Assembly: GCA_900100595.1 (NCBI GenBank)
Contig: FMUA01000009.1
Location: 1-64,000 of the forward strand
Source of the DNA: Ruminococcaceae bacterium P7
GTDB taxonomy: Bacteria > Bacillota > Clostridia > Oscillospirales > Acutalibacteraceae
Direction of reading: 5' to 3'
DNA length: 64,000 bases
In this document: piece by piece, positions 16,712 to 25,450 of the stretch
Layout: each line of letters starts with the position of its first letter
How positions within the stretch are numbered: position 1 is the stretch's first letter
Notes under the pieces: generated by a model
What the model was told of the DNA's origin: nothing
What the model saw: the letters and a program-made list of their open reading frames with translations, nothing else
Database searches by the model: none
Position numbers and translations under genes: made by a program

Positions 16712-17249
16712 ATGATAACGCGTAAGCGGGCAGCACCTTTCCGGCAGCCTTTTTCAGCGGCACGATCACCGCGAGGACGACAACGGCGGCACAGCCGATC
16801 TGTACCAGATTTCCGGGGATGGATGCGGCGGGTGCGATCCAGTTCTGATAGATGACCGCCTCTGCGATATAGTAGCCGGCGACCTTGATGGCGCAGGCGG
16901 CGGCGATCGCGGCGATGTACCGGCCGAACTTGTTCCGGCGTTCGCAGATCAAGCCGACGACAAAGCCCATCAGTCCGACAATCACGAGCGTAAACGGCGC
17001 CCAGATCGTCCAGCCCGAGAGCAGATCGAACAGCGCCATGCCGACGCCTCCCGCAATCGCGCCGACGCGCTTGCCGAACAGAATCGCGCCGATGAACAGC
17101 GGTACGTTGCCGAGGTGGATCAGACCGCCGTTCGCCGTGATCGGCAGGCGGATGTTGACGAACGCCGTGAACACATAAACGAGAGCGGTCAGCAGCGCCG
17201 TGATGGTGAGAAAAAAGACGGGTGATTTTTTATTGGAAGTGGTTTTCAT
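16710..17249 (-). CDS. ECF transporter S component
   Basis: About 180 residues with six hydrophobic helices. It is the substrate-binding subunit of an energy-coupling factor vitamin importer and would work with a shared EcfAAT module not in this window. The first helix is followed by the family stretch LPITANGGLIHLGNVPLF and the GKRVGAIAGGVGMALFDLL motif. I start at the methionine of MKTTSNKK (17249); the longer ORF lacks a ribosome-binding site. The substrate cannot be told from sequence; no riboswitch is seen upstream. Confidence 0.82.
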   Translation of the reverse strand: MKTTSNKKSPVFFLTITALLTALVYVFTAFVNIRLPITANGGLIHLGNVPLFIGAILFGKRVGAIAGGVGMALFDLLSGWTIWAPFTLVIVGLMGFVVGLICERRNKFGRYIAAIAAACAIKVAGYYIAEAVIYQNWIAPAASIPGNLVQIGCAAVVVLAVIVPLKKAAGKVLPAYALS

Positions 17250-17363
17250 CTCTTTTTGGTTCCTTTCCTGATGATACTCGCATTGTAACCGAAAACTGTA
17301 CTGGAATAAATACACAGATTCCGAAAAAATATAAGGTACAGTTTTGCCTGCTCCAAATACCGA

Positions 17364-17392
17364 TTGACAATTGATGAACCATGTGATAGTAT
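17364..17392 (+). promoter_or_regulatory. Promoter of the serine acetyltransferase gene
   Basis: TTGACA (17364-17369), 17-base spacer, TAGTAT (17387-17392). Just after it lies CCTA-N9-TAGG, a possible operator overlapping the transcription start. Confidence 0.7.
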
Positions 17393-17436
17393 ATACCTAG
17401 CAAGTAAATAGGAAATATCAGAAAGAGGTGCGGAGG

Positions 17437-18396
17437 ATGGCTGACAACATTCAGAATCAAATCAATAATCTCGTGGAAAAGCTGACGGACGACTACGGAA
17501 AGGGAAGAACGATAGACGAAATCAAGATGTTTGAATATCCCGACAAGGGCGTCGTCATCGACATTCTAGAAAAGCTCAAGATCATCATTTATCCCGGTTA
17601 TTACCGCAACAGCAATTACCGCACCTACACCGTGCGGAACAATATCGCGATCCTGCTGGAGGATATCATCTACAACCTCAAAAAGCAGACCGCTATCGTG
17701 CTGAAATACACGCCCGAGTATCAGGGAGTGGACGACGCGACGATCATCAGGGCGTCCGAGGAAGTCACCTTTGCGTTCCTCAACCGGATCCCGAAGATCA
17801 GGGAGTACATCGAAACGGATATCCAGGCGGCGTATGACGGCGACCCCGCGGCGTACAACAAGGACGAAATCATCTGCACCTATCCCGGGCTTCTCGCGAT
17901 CCTGACAGCGCGTATTGCGCACGAGCTGTTTCTGCTCGGCGTGCCGCTGATTCCGCGCATCATGACAGAGCACGCCCACAGCCTGACGGGTATCGACATC
18001 CACCCGGGCACGACGATCGGCAAGTATTTCTTTATCGACCACGGCACGGGCATCGTCATCGGCGAGACAACCGAAATCGGAAACAACGTCAAAATCTATC
18101 AGGGCGTGACGCTCGGCGCGCTGTCCACCCGCGGCGGTCAGAACCTGCGCGGCAAAAAGCGCCATCCGACCATCTGTGACAACGTCACCATCTATTCGGG
18201 AGCGTCCATCCTCGGCGGCGATACGGTCGTGGGCAGGGATGTTGTCGTCGGCGGCAACGCCTTCATCACCACCTCGATTCCCGAGGGAGCCAAGGTCAGC
18301 GTCAAAAGTCAGGAGCTGACCTACAACTACGATTCCCGCAATCCCGTCGAGCGCAAGGACGTCGAGCTGGACGACGCGTGGTTTTATATGATATAA
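17437..18396 (+). CDS. cysE: Serine O-acetyltransferase
   Basis: 319 residues, the longer class of serine acetyltransferase with a helical N-terminal domain. It makes O-acetylserine from serine and acetyl-CoA, the first step of cysteine synthesis. The left-handed beta-helix of hexapeptide repeats begins at about residue 190: GIDIHPGTTIGKYFFIDHGT, GIVIGETTEIGNNVKIYQGV, with catalytic histidine in DHGTG and the acceptor-site HPTI/GASILGG later. AGAGG lies 7 bases before ATG 17437. It stands alone; the O-acetylserine sulfhydrylase is not adjacent. Confidence 0.9.
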   Translation: MADNIQNQINNLVEKLTDDYGKGRTIDEIKMFEYPDKGVVIDILEKLKIIIYPGYYRNSNYRTYTVRNNIAILLEDIIYNLKKQTAIVLKYTPEYQGVDDATIIRASEEVTFAFLNRIPKIREYIETDIQAAYDGDPAAYNKDEIICTYPGLLAILTARIAHELFLLGVPLIPRIMTEHAHSLTGIDIHPGTTIGKYFFIDHGTGIVIGETTEIGNNVKIYQGVTLGALSTRGGQNLRGKKRHPTICDNVTIYSGASILGGDTVVGRDVVVGGNAFITTSIPEGAKVSVKSQELTYNYDSRNPVERKDVELDDAWFYMI

Positions 18397-18407
18397 ACAT
18401 GTTTTTG

Positions 18408-18436
18408 TTGCGTAATCGGTTCCTTTGTGGTATGAT
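18408..18436 (+). promoter_or_regulatory. Promoter of the CHAP-dockerin gene
   Basis: TTGCGT (18408-18413), 17-base spacer, TATGAT (18431-18436). Confidence 0.65.
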
Positions 18437-18464
18437 GAAAGAAAAAACTAAAAGGAGAATACCG

Positions 18465-19865
18465 ATGAAAATGAAACAATGGTTAAGCGGCTTCACGGCG
18501 GCGGCTGTCACGGCAAGCTGTCTGCTGTCAGCGACCGCGACGGCGTTCGCACAGGAGGATATCAAATATTCCCCCGAGTACAAAAGCTCGCCGTTTTATG
18601 AAAAGCTGACGCTCGCGCTGGAGAACAGCGCCGACAAGACGACAATGGAAAAGACACTTGCCGTCGCGCTGTCACAGGAGGGCTATAAGAACTACGCGAC
18701 CGCGGGCATCGACATTGAGCAGGCGAGAGCGGACGGTCTGCTCTGGACAGGCGCGGAGCTGCGCATGGACGAAGACGAAACGGGCAACACCGAATATACC
18801 CGCTGGGCGCAGCGGTATCTGATGGACAGCAGTGAAAGCGGTCAGTACCTCGACTGCAACTGGTGCGCGATTTTCGTGAGCTGGTGTCTGTATCAGGCGG
18901 GCTACTACGACGAGGCAAAGCTGAAAAAGTATTATTACGCCTACTGTGCCGAGCCGCGTGTGGAATTTGACGCCGATTCGTGGATCCTCGCCTATGACCT
19001 CGACCAGAGAAACGTCTGGTATGCCCCGAAGGCGCATCACAAGCTTGATTCCTATAACTGGAATACCTACTACAACATCGACGTCGACCCTTATGATTTT
19101 CCCTATAAGCCCGGCGGCGTAGTATTCTTCTCGTGGGACGGCTCCGGTCGGTACTTCGACCACGTCGCGATTGTCGTTGACTACGACCCTGAAACGCATG
19201 TGCTGACCTATAGCAACGGCAACTCGGACGGTCAGGTCATCACCCGTCAGATCGATCTCGACACCGAGGAATCCTTCCGCGGTCAGGCGTATACAAAGAA
19301 CGTCAACCGCCTCATGGCGTACGGCGAATACGACGCCATCAAGCCGCTCGAGCCAAAGACGATCATCGCGGAATATCCTTCTATTGTATGGGATAAGAGC
19401 GCGGATTCGGGCTTCCGTATTCAGACGAACTCCGAATCCAAGATCCTCTCCGTTTCGATGGACGGGGAATACCTCGGCTCCAATATCGAGAGCAATATGC
19501 TGCTGCTGGAGGGCAAGGCGACCATCGGCAAATCCGAGCTGACAAACCTTTCCGTTGGTCAGCATACGGCGCAGCTGGTTTTTGACGACGGCGTATATGA
19601 GTTGAATCTGATCGTAACCGATTCAGGCAGTCTGTCTGACCGGCTCTACGGCGACGCGAATCTCGACGGAAAAATCGACATCATGGACGTCACACTGATA
19701 CAGAACGCCGCGATCGGTCTGGTTCGTCTGACTGATTTGCAGAACGACATGAGCGACGTCAACGGCGACGGCAGGGTGTCCATCCTCGATGTTACCTGCG
19801 CCCAGAAGTACCTCGCACAGTATGCGCAGGGTACGGGCAGAACGGGAGAACCTCTTTCCGCGTAA
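18465..19865 (+). CDS. Secreted CHAP amidase with X2-like module and dockerin
   Basis: 466 residues. The signal peptide covers residues 1-28 (ending TAFA). A CHAP/NlpC-like domain follows: the catalytic cysteine is in DCNWCAIFVSWC, and the catalytic histidine in YFDHVAIVVDYD after GGVVFFSWDG. A ~90-residue Ig-like module (IVWDKSADSGFRIQTNS to LNLIVTDSG) resembles cellulosomal X2 modules. The C-terminal dockerin has loops DANLDGKIDIMDVTLIQNAA and DVNGDGRVSILDVTCAQKYL. A wall-cleaving enzyme carrying a dockerin would be attached to a scaffold. ATG 18465 has AAAAGGAG upstream. Confidence 0.87.
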   Translation: MKMKQWLSGFTAAAVTASCLLSATATAFAQEDIKYSPEYKSSPFYEKLTLALENSADKTTMEKTLAVALSQEGYKNYATAGIDIEQARADGLLWTGAELRMDEDETGNTEYTRWAQRYLMDSSESGQYLDCNWCAIFVSWCLYQAGYYDEAKLKKYYYAYCAEPRVEFDADSWILAYDLDQRNVWYAPKAHHKLDSYNWNTYYNIDVDPYDFPYKPGGVVFFSWDGSGRYFDHVAIVVDYDPETHVLTYSNGNSDGQVITRQIDLDTEESFRGQAYTKNVNRLMAYGEYDAIKPLEPKTIIAEYPSIVWDKSADSGFRIQTNSESKILSVSMDGEYLGSNIESNMLLLEGKATIGKSELTNLSVGQHTAQLVFDDGVYELNLIVTDSGSLSDRLYGDANLDGKIDIMDVTLIQNAAIGLVRLTDLQNDMSDVNGDGRVSILDVTCAQKYLAQYAQGTGRTGEPLSA

Positions 19866-19883
19866 ACCAATCATAAATAATAA

Positions 19884-19943
19884 GGGAACCTCTAACAATT
19901 CCTTACCGCGCATAAACACGACATTGAATTATTAGAGATTCCC
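19884..19943. mobile_element. Miniature inverted-repeat element, deleted copy (60 bp)
   Basis: Same ends as the 12060-12220 copy (GGGAACCTCTAA and TTAGAGATTCCC), with a 4-bp target duplication ATAA at 19880-19883 and 19944-19947. The interior was lost between two CACG repeats present in the long copy. Confidence 0.8.
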
Positions 19944-19945
19944 AT

Positions 19946-19975
19946 AAGGCAGTCCGATCGGACTGCCTTTCTTTA
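19946..19975. terminator. Bidirectional terminator
   Basis: AAGGCAGTCC and GGACTGCCTT pair around GATC, followed by TCTTTAT. It separates the dockerin gene from the convergent zinc-ribbon gene. Confidence 0.8.
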
Positions 19976-21157
19976 TCTCTTGCGGATAACGCCCATAATC
20001 AGCCTGCGGCAGTAGCGGCAGCAATAGTTTTCGCTTGCCGCGCCGACGATCGGCGCACCGCAGTAGGGACAGGTATCCTTTGTAATTTGCTTTGCGAGAC
20101 CGACGCGCGTCTCATTGCCGAGCTTCTCGGGAGAGCAGTTGCGCAGGTACCGCTCACGCAGCGACTTGACGATGCCCTTGAGAATACGCCGGGGATTTCC
20201 CTGTCCGTATGTGCCGAGCTGCTGCATCGTGACATAGGGCGTCGGGAAGCGGGAAAAGAACGCCGCGAACCGCTTTGCGCGGATGACGGAGCCGAGTCTT
20301 GCGAACAGAAGCGGAACAGCGCAGCCGATAGCGCTCGCGAGAAACACCGAAAAGATGATCGTGTTCATCATCTCCGACTGAATCAGCGCGAAAGAGTGAG
20401 GACCCTTGTCTGAGAGCAGAACCTTGGTCAGATAGTCGCGGTCGTTGTATTTTGCGATGGTGTCCGTTATCATCATCAGCAGGATAACGACCGCTGACAG
20501 CGCGATGCACAGACCTGCCGTAAAGCCCGCGAGCTTTCCGCCAAGCGCGCGTCCCTCGTAAAAGGACGGGCGGTTCACGCCCTGACGCGGCGAGCCGGAG
20601 ATGCTGTAGAACCGGTTGCCCGATACGACCTTTGCGAACAGGTCGGAGCTGCCGCAGTACGGACAGATGCCCGTAAAGTACATGCGTTTTTCCATCGGCG
20701 CGCCGCAGCTGCGGCATTCGCAGACGCAGGTTTTGCTGTACAGCTCGACGAACTCGTTGCCGTTCTGCGTGCGGAACGTGACGTGCGTCATATAGAGCGG
20801 ACGGACAAGGTGCAGATTTGTCTGCACATACGACAGGCTTTTGCCCGTCACCTCCGCAAGCTCCCAAAGCGAGATATAGCCGCTCAGACTGCCCTCGAAA
20901 TAGCTCGCGTAGAAACCCGCGTCATTGATGAGCCTGCGCGATATCCGGGAATAGGCGATCATCATGCTCCCGAGAGCAGTAAATATGACGCACTCGGGTG
21001 TGGCGCGCGCATGAAGAATCGTGAACCAGTCGCCGAAGTACTCTACGATCAGCTCCAGCATGATCGCGACGGAGGTCGACACCAGGAAGATGCCGATAAT
21101 GAGTAAGACGACGTTTTTGACTTTCAGAATCTGAATCAGTGTTTCCTTTAGATACAT
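19973..21157 (-). CDS. Membrane protein with two zinc ribbons
   Basis: 394 residues starting with GGAG 7 bases before ATG 21157. Two N-terminal membrane helices (about residues 15-37 and 55-75) and two central ones (about 215-240 and 265-285) are visible. A cytosolic segment with a winged-helix-like SLWELAEVTGKSLSYVQTNL is followed by a zinc ribbon CECRSCGAPM...CPYCGSSD, and a second ribbon CPYCGAPIV...CCRYC closes the protein. No family is recognised. It is the last backbone gene before the island. Confidence 0.65.
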   Translation of the reverse strand: MYLKETLIQILKVKNVVLLIIGIFLVSTSVAIMLELIVEYFGDWFTILHARATPECVIFTALGSMMIAYSRISRRLINDAGFYASYFEGSLSGYISLWELAEVTGKSLSYVQTNLHLVRPLYMTHVTFRTQNGNEFVELYSKTCVCECRSCGAPMEKRMYFTGICPYCGSSDLFAKVVSGNRFYSISGSPRQGVNRPSFYEGRALGGKLAGFTAGLCIALSAVVILLMMITDTIAKYNDRDYLTKVLLSDKGPHSFALIQSEMMNTIIFSVFLASAIGCAVPLLFARLGSVIRAKRFAAFFSRFPTPYVTMQQLGTYGQGNPRRILKGIVKSLRERYLRNCSPEKLGNETRVGLAKQITKDTCPYCGAPIVGAASENYCCRYCRRLIMGVIRKR

Positions 21158-21354
21158 CCAATCTCCTGCCTTGTATTTTGCTTTTCATATAATATCACAA
21201 AGCGCGGTTCCTGTCCAGAAATTAAGGCGGAAAACAACATTTAGAAAATCCTGTCTGAACTGAAAAATGAATACTGAAAACTGAAAAATGAATAATACAA
21301 AGAAAAATCCTGCCACTTTCGTGATATTCTTAACGGAAAATTAGGTGGCTGTGA

Positions 21355-21390
21355 TACCCTGAAGGTTTTAAGTGCCTTCAGGGTATTTTC
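21355..21390. terminator. Bidirectional terminator at the left edge of the island
   Basis: TACCCTGAAGG (21355-21365) and CCTTCAGGGTA (21375-21385) pair perfectly around nine bases and are followed by TTTTC. Confidence 0.8.
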
Positions 21391-21632
21391 TTGCTAAATT
21401 TTTGCCTAACTGAAATGTGTACTGAATGACGATGGTGTTGCCGCAGGTGCGCGAGTATCTGACTTCTTTTTCGTAGACATCAATCCGCTTGATGAAGGCA
21501 CGGAGAATTTCGGGAGTGAGCTTTTCAATGTTAATATACTCTTTCGCTTTTGCAATGAAATCCTTGACGTATTTTTCCTGCAAATCAATATCATTGATTT
21601 TCTCGTTGAGTTTGTTCAGCTTAGTGCGAATC
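21368..21632 (-). pseudogene. Large serine recombinase, C-terminal fragment
   Basis: The reading frame contains the typical C-terminal end of Tn/ICE large serine recombinases (FIAKAKEYINIEKLTPEILRAF then KRIDVYEKE). It is separated from the rest of the gene by the inserted IS3-family element that begins at 21633. The stop codon overlaps the terminator at the island edge. Confidence 0.75.
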
Positions 21633-21864
21633 TGTAAAGTGGTCCCCTTGTCAAGACCATGGCTTGAGAAAAATGCGTGAACATTGGCAGCGTTAATTCT
21701 GACTCTGTTGTATCCCGCCAAAAAATGTTCGGCACAGTGCTATGCAGCCGCCCGCCTACAGTGGGTCGAAGAGCCTTGACCGGGCTCCGCTGGTCTGTTA
21801 CAATGGCTCGCCGCGTGGTCGAGCTTTGTTTTCCTGACTCCGCCGCACCCACGCCGCCATCGAA

Positions 21865-22794
21865 TCAACAGGCCAGCGGGGCACTGTCAAGGCCGGCGGT
21901 GATGGTTGCTGAACGGCTGAATGAGGCATAATAGACAGCATCCGGCGTTTTGTTGTCAAGCGCATGGTGCGGTCGGATCGTGTTGTATTTCCGAATGTAT
22001 TCTCCAACGGCATGACGAAGCTCCCGCGGGGTACGATATTCGTTGATGTAGATTTCTTCCTGTTTCAGACTGCGGAACCAGCGCTCCACCATGATGTTAT
22101 CTGCCCAGCGCTTCCGCCCGTCCATGCTTTGCGTGATGTGGTATTCTTTCAAAAGGCTTCTGTATTCCTTGCTGGTGAAATGACTGCCTTGATCGCTGTT
22201 GAGAATCGCCGGGGTACCATACCGTTCTACAGCATCGCGGACAGCTTCCAATACATGATAGGTCTCAAGCGTATCCGCCAGCCTCCAGCCGACGATTTTC
22301 CTGCTGTACCAGTCGATGATTGCAGTCAGGTACATGTGATGATGGTACATTTTGATATAGGTGATGTCGATTGACCAATACTGATTGGGGAACAAAGCGG
22401 TCTTGTGCCGCAGGAGGTACGGTACAACGCCCTCTTTGCCGTCATTTTTTGACAGGTTCGGCTTTGGGTAGATTGCATAGATTTCCATCTCGCGCATATA
22501 AGACCGAACCAGTTTCCGTCCAACCTTGTAACCTTCGTCCCGCAGCTTGGCTGCGATCTTCCTGGAGCCTATGGCCGGAAGCTCGGTGTGCCAATAGTCG
22601 ATCCTTGCCATGATTTCTTCTTTCAGCAAACGCTGCGTCTCCGTTGGTTCCTTGGTTTCGTAATATACAGAGGATCGGTTGACTTGCAGCAGCTCGCACT
22701 GCCGCCGAACCGACAAATCAGCGTTTTTCCGAATCAAGTTCCGGCACGGGATACCCGCTTCGGCGAAAGCAGTCCTGAAGAAAGTCACGTTCAA
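21865..22794 (-). CDS. IS3-family transposase OrfB (DDE integrase)
   Basis: 309 residues. The DDE triad is visible: aspartate in YWSIDITYIKMY, aspartate in ILNSDQGSHFTS and glutamate in RWADNIMVERWFRSLKQEE. The N-terminus has the LSVRRQCELLQVNRSSVYY helix-turn-helix typical of OrfB. In IS3 elements OrfB is made as an OrfAB fusion by -1 frameshifting; the OrfA and OrfB frames overlap here from 22718 to 22794. The frame is intact, but the element may be immobile because of its truncated left end. Confidence 0.9.
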   Translation of the reverse strand: MNVTFFRTAFAEAGIPCRNLIRKNADLSVRRQCELLQVNRSSVYYETKEPTETQRLLKEEIMARIDYWHTELPAIGSRKIAAKLRDEGYKVGRKLVRSYMREMEIYAIYPKPNLSKNDGKEGVVPYLLRHKTALFPNQYWSIDITYIKMYHHHMYLTAIIDWYSRKIVGWRLADTLETYHVLEAVRDAVERYGTPAILNSDQGSHFTSKEYRSLLKEYHITQSMDGRKRWADNIMVERWFRSLKQEEIYINEYRTPRELRHAVGEYIRKYNTIRPHHALDNKTPDAVYYASFSRSATITAGLDSAPLAC

Positions 22795-23042
22795 TCGTCA
22801 GCTGACCGATAGTTTTCAGCATGGTTTCCTTTTCTTTCTTCAGGGCTTCCTCCTTCCTGCGAGCTGCCTTTTCGGCTTTCTTCGGATTTTCGAAAATCAT
22901 GCTCGCGTTCTCAAGAAACTCTGACTTCCAGTTCCGGACCATGTTGGGATTGAGGTTGTACTGCGAGGCAATCTCACTTAGACTTTTCTCCCCTTGGAGA
23001 ACCTCGATGACTACCTTTGCTTTGAATTCCGACGTGTACGTT
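22718..23042 (-). CDS. IS3-family OrfA, apparently without start codon
   Basis: The frame encodes the OrfA helix-turn-helix (TYTSEFKAKVVIEVLQGEKS, LSEIASQYNLNPNMVRNWK) and the leucine-zipper region up to IGQLTIERDFLQ. The codon where a methionine is expected reads ATA, and upstream sequence already belongs to the recombinase fragment. The first in-frame ATG is at 22942, after the helix-turn-helix. So this copy is probably 5'-truncated. Confidence 0.7.
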
Positions 23043-23400
23043 TTCCTTGATATTGTGTACGGTACATCTTGATTTCCCTTGCTGATAACCGCCGCATTGA
23101 AAATAGTTTTTCTCAGTAGGCATCGTTTTGGAACGGTGCAGATACATTCGTTTACCGCAGTCTCCGCAGTAAAGAAAACCGGAATACTTATCTATCTCGC
23201 CCTGTGTATCAGGACGTTTCCTGCCTTCAAAATGCTTCTGTACAAGGTCAAAGGTCTTTCTGTCGATAATTGCTTCGTGAGTATTCTCGAAGATAAGGAT
23301 ATTCTCAGGCTCATTCTTGATACGCTTTTTCAACTTATTCGACTTTGTATAAGTCTTGAAGTTAACGGTATCGCCGACATAAAAACGATTGGATAAGCGC
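23043..23400 (-). pseudogene. Large serine recombinase, middle fragment
   Basis: The fragment covers the end of the recombinase domain (RLSNRFYVGDTVNFKTYTKS, ENTHEAIIDRKTFDLVQ) and the zinc ribbon (YCGDCGKRMY...FQCGGY...RCTVH). The catalytic N-terminal domain with its serine is missing; sequence right of ~23400 belongs to a VirB4-like gene on the other strand. So the recombinase was first cut by a deletion and then, or before, by the IS3 element. Confidence 0.75.
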
Positions 23401-23937
23401 GTTATTATCTTCGACATTTTTGAAATGGGCAATCAGCTTCAGACCGTCGGCTTGATGGTGCTGTTGGAAATGATTTGGCAGCGTGTGATTCAAAACAAGC
23501 GGAACGGTATAAGAACATGGGTGTGGACAGATGAGTTTTCCATCATGTTCAATGATAACTCAAACGGCATATACCGTACAGGCGATTTCTTTGAAAAGGT
23601 CTACAAGAGAATCCGTAAGCACGGCGGCGTTGCCACAGGCGCGACGCAGAATATCTCCGAGGTCATTAAATCAAAGCAGGCGATGACCATGCTCCAAAAC
23701 TCCGAGTTTCTGACGATGCTCGCGCAGAAGGAGGACGATTTGGAGATCATCAAGCAGATGTTCCATCTGTCGGAAAATCAAGCGAAATATCTCGACATCG
23801 ACGAGCCGGGCAAGGGCTTGATCAAGTGCGGCAAGCGCATTATCCCATTCAGTAATCTGCTGCCGAAGGATTCGCTGATGTATCAGATATGCACGACAAA
23901 GTTCAAGGATATTCAACAACAAATCAAAGCAAGGTGA
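23401..23937 (+). pseudogene. VirB4/TraE-like conjugation ATPase, C-terminal fragment
   Basis: About 180 residues in frame. The Walker B region is visible (RTWVWTDEFSIMF), preceded by FDIFEMGNQLQTVGLMVLLE and followed by TGATQNISEVIKSKQAMTML and LSENQAKYLDI, all as in conjugative VirB4 ATPases. Walker A and the N-terminal two thirds are gone, replaced by the recombinase fragment. The element is thus unable to conjugate by itself through this gene. Confidence 0.75.
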
Positions 23938-23942
23938 TGTAA

Positions 23943-25445
23943 GTGAATCTACTGATAGTAGCCGACAAAACGGAAGCCAAAACCTATGAAGCCATTGCGA
24001 AAACCGCGCCGAACACTGCTGTGCTCGGCGCGGTGACAAGGATTGATTCCGATTTCATTTCCCTGTTGGGCGACAAGTATAATCCTCACGCCGTCTTGCT
24101 GGATACGGACGTTACAGCCATCGGCACGAATATCCAAGCCGCCGTTGAAGAGATCACACAGACATATCCGTATATGAGAATCCTTGTTCTGACCGACGAG
24201 GACGACAGCTATGACTATCCTGTGGATTGTATTGTGCAGGGACAGTTCTCCAACATCAAGCTGAAAGAGATCCTGACAAGTATGGCAAGCGGCAACACGT
24301 TTGCTGATACGGATTCCGATGATAGTCCGGAAGATCATTTACCGCACCGAATCAGGCTGAACAGTCATGAGTTGGACAAATTGTCCGCTTCTCAAACCTC
24401 AAGGCGGCGCTTCGGCTTTCCGTTGATTCATATCAATCCGATCATTCTTGCCGGAACAGCCGCAGGAGTGCTTGTTTTAGTTGTAATCGTTCTTGCGGTA
24501 ATGAAAGGCGTATCAGGTGCAGGACAGGTTTCTACGCCCGACGAAGCGGCAACAACCGCTCCCTTCTTTTTGTTTGATACACAGCCGCCGACACAGGCTA
24601 TGACCGAGGACTACGATTATCCGACGCTGCCCGTTGAATATGATACGACGGCGACGGTTCCGACGACCGTTCAGCCGCCGACGATTGCTCCGGAACCAAC
24701 CGCTGCACCGCGAACCGTTCCACCGACAACACGTTCAGAGGAAAAGCCGACAGCCGCGCCGCAGACAAGCAGCTCGCCGTCGAGCAGCGGTTCATCGTCC
24801 GGTGGTTCATCATCAGGCGGAAGCGGTAGCAGCGGAGGTAACAATAGCGGTAATTCAAACGGAACCTCACAGAACAGTCAGCCTGCCACACAAACCTACG
24901 GCGGTGAACCTGTGGTTTCCTACGACAATAACGGAAGATACAGCAATTCAGGCGGCGATGCTGTCAGCAGCGTTAAGCTCAATTACAGCTCGAAAACGCT
25001 TGAGGTTGACGACGCCATTCAACTATCTGCTGCGGTCAGCCCATCGAATGCGAATCAATCTGTTTCATGGAGCAGCTCGAACAGTGCCGTTGTGTCGGTC
25101 AATAACGGTAAAATCACCGCAAAAAGGGTCGGCAAGGCGACGATCACTGCAACCGCAGGCAACGGCAAATCTGCGAGTTGTGAGGTCACGGTACGGAAAA
25201 AGGAACAGACGGACAGCGTTCATTTGTCGGCATCGGAGTACCATATCAGCGTCGGGCAGACGATCACCGTCACGCTCTACGGCACAAGTAAGGTGACGTG
25301 GAGTGTATCCAATTCCAATCCTGTGACCTTTACTTCCAACAAAAACGAAGCGAAGGTCAAAGCCCGCCGCAAGGGAAATACGCAACTTTACGCCAAAGAC
25401 AATGCGACAGGCAAGGTCTATATCTGTGACATCTATGTGGGGTGA
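23943..25445 (+). CDS. Receiver-like domain, membrane segment and two Big_2 domains
   Basis: 500 residues from GTG 23943 with AAGGTGATG upstream. Residues 1-115 look like a receiver/CpaE-type alpha-beta fold (HAVLLDTDV, MRILVLTDEDDS). One membrane helix follows (about residues 160-182: NPIILAGTAAGVLVLVVIVL), then a Thr/Pro linker, a Ser/Gly-rich stretch, and two bacterial Ig-like Big_2 domains (about 340-415 and 420-500). It is adjacent to the conjugation ATPase fragment, so it may be a conjugation or surface-contact protein of the ICE. The 13-bp core of the island palindrome lies within its coding sequence at 24374. Confidence 0.7.
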   Translation: MNLLIVADKTEAKTYEAIAKTAPNTAVLGAVTRIDSDFISLLGDKYNPHAVLLDTDVTAIGTNIQAAVEEITQTYPYMRILVLTDEDDSYDYPVDCIVQGQFSNIKLKEILTSMASGNTFADTDSDDSPEDHLPHRIRLNSHELDKLSASQTSRRRFGFPLIHINPIILAGTAAGVLVLVVIVLAVMKGVSGAGQVSTPDEAATTAPFFLFDTQPPTQAMTEDYDYPTLPVEYDTTATVPTTVQPPTIAPEPTAAPRTVPPTTRSEEKPTAAPQTSSSPSSSGSSSGGSSSGGSGSSGGNNSGNSNGTSQNSQPATQTYGGEPVVSYDNNGRYSNSGGDAVSSVKLNYSSKTLEVDDAIQLSAAVSPSNANQSVSWSSSNSAVVSVNNGKITAKRVGKATITATAGNGKSASCEVTVRKKEQTDSVHLSASEYHISVGQTITVTLYGTSKVTWSVSNSNPVTFTSNKNEAKVKARRKGNTQLYAKDNATGKVYICDIYVG

Positions 25446-25450
25446 TTGAA

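Larger units (their letters stand above)
21633..23045 (-). mobile_element. IS3-family insertion sequence inside the recombinase gene
   Basis: The element carries orfA and orfB on the minus strand. Its 3' end is placed at TGTAAAGTGGTCCCCTTGTC (from 21633), which looks like an IS3 terminal repeat. At the other side the recombinase coding match (CTVHNIKE) runs directly into the orfA match with no room for a terminal repeat, so the 5' end seems truncated. No clear target duplication was found. Confidence 0.75.

Noticed and set aside
23040..23066. IS3 left terminal repeat at TGTACCGTACAC
   Set aside because: These bases encode the conserved CTVHNI of the recombinase zinc ribbon, so the resemblance to a terminal repeat is probably chance.
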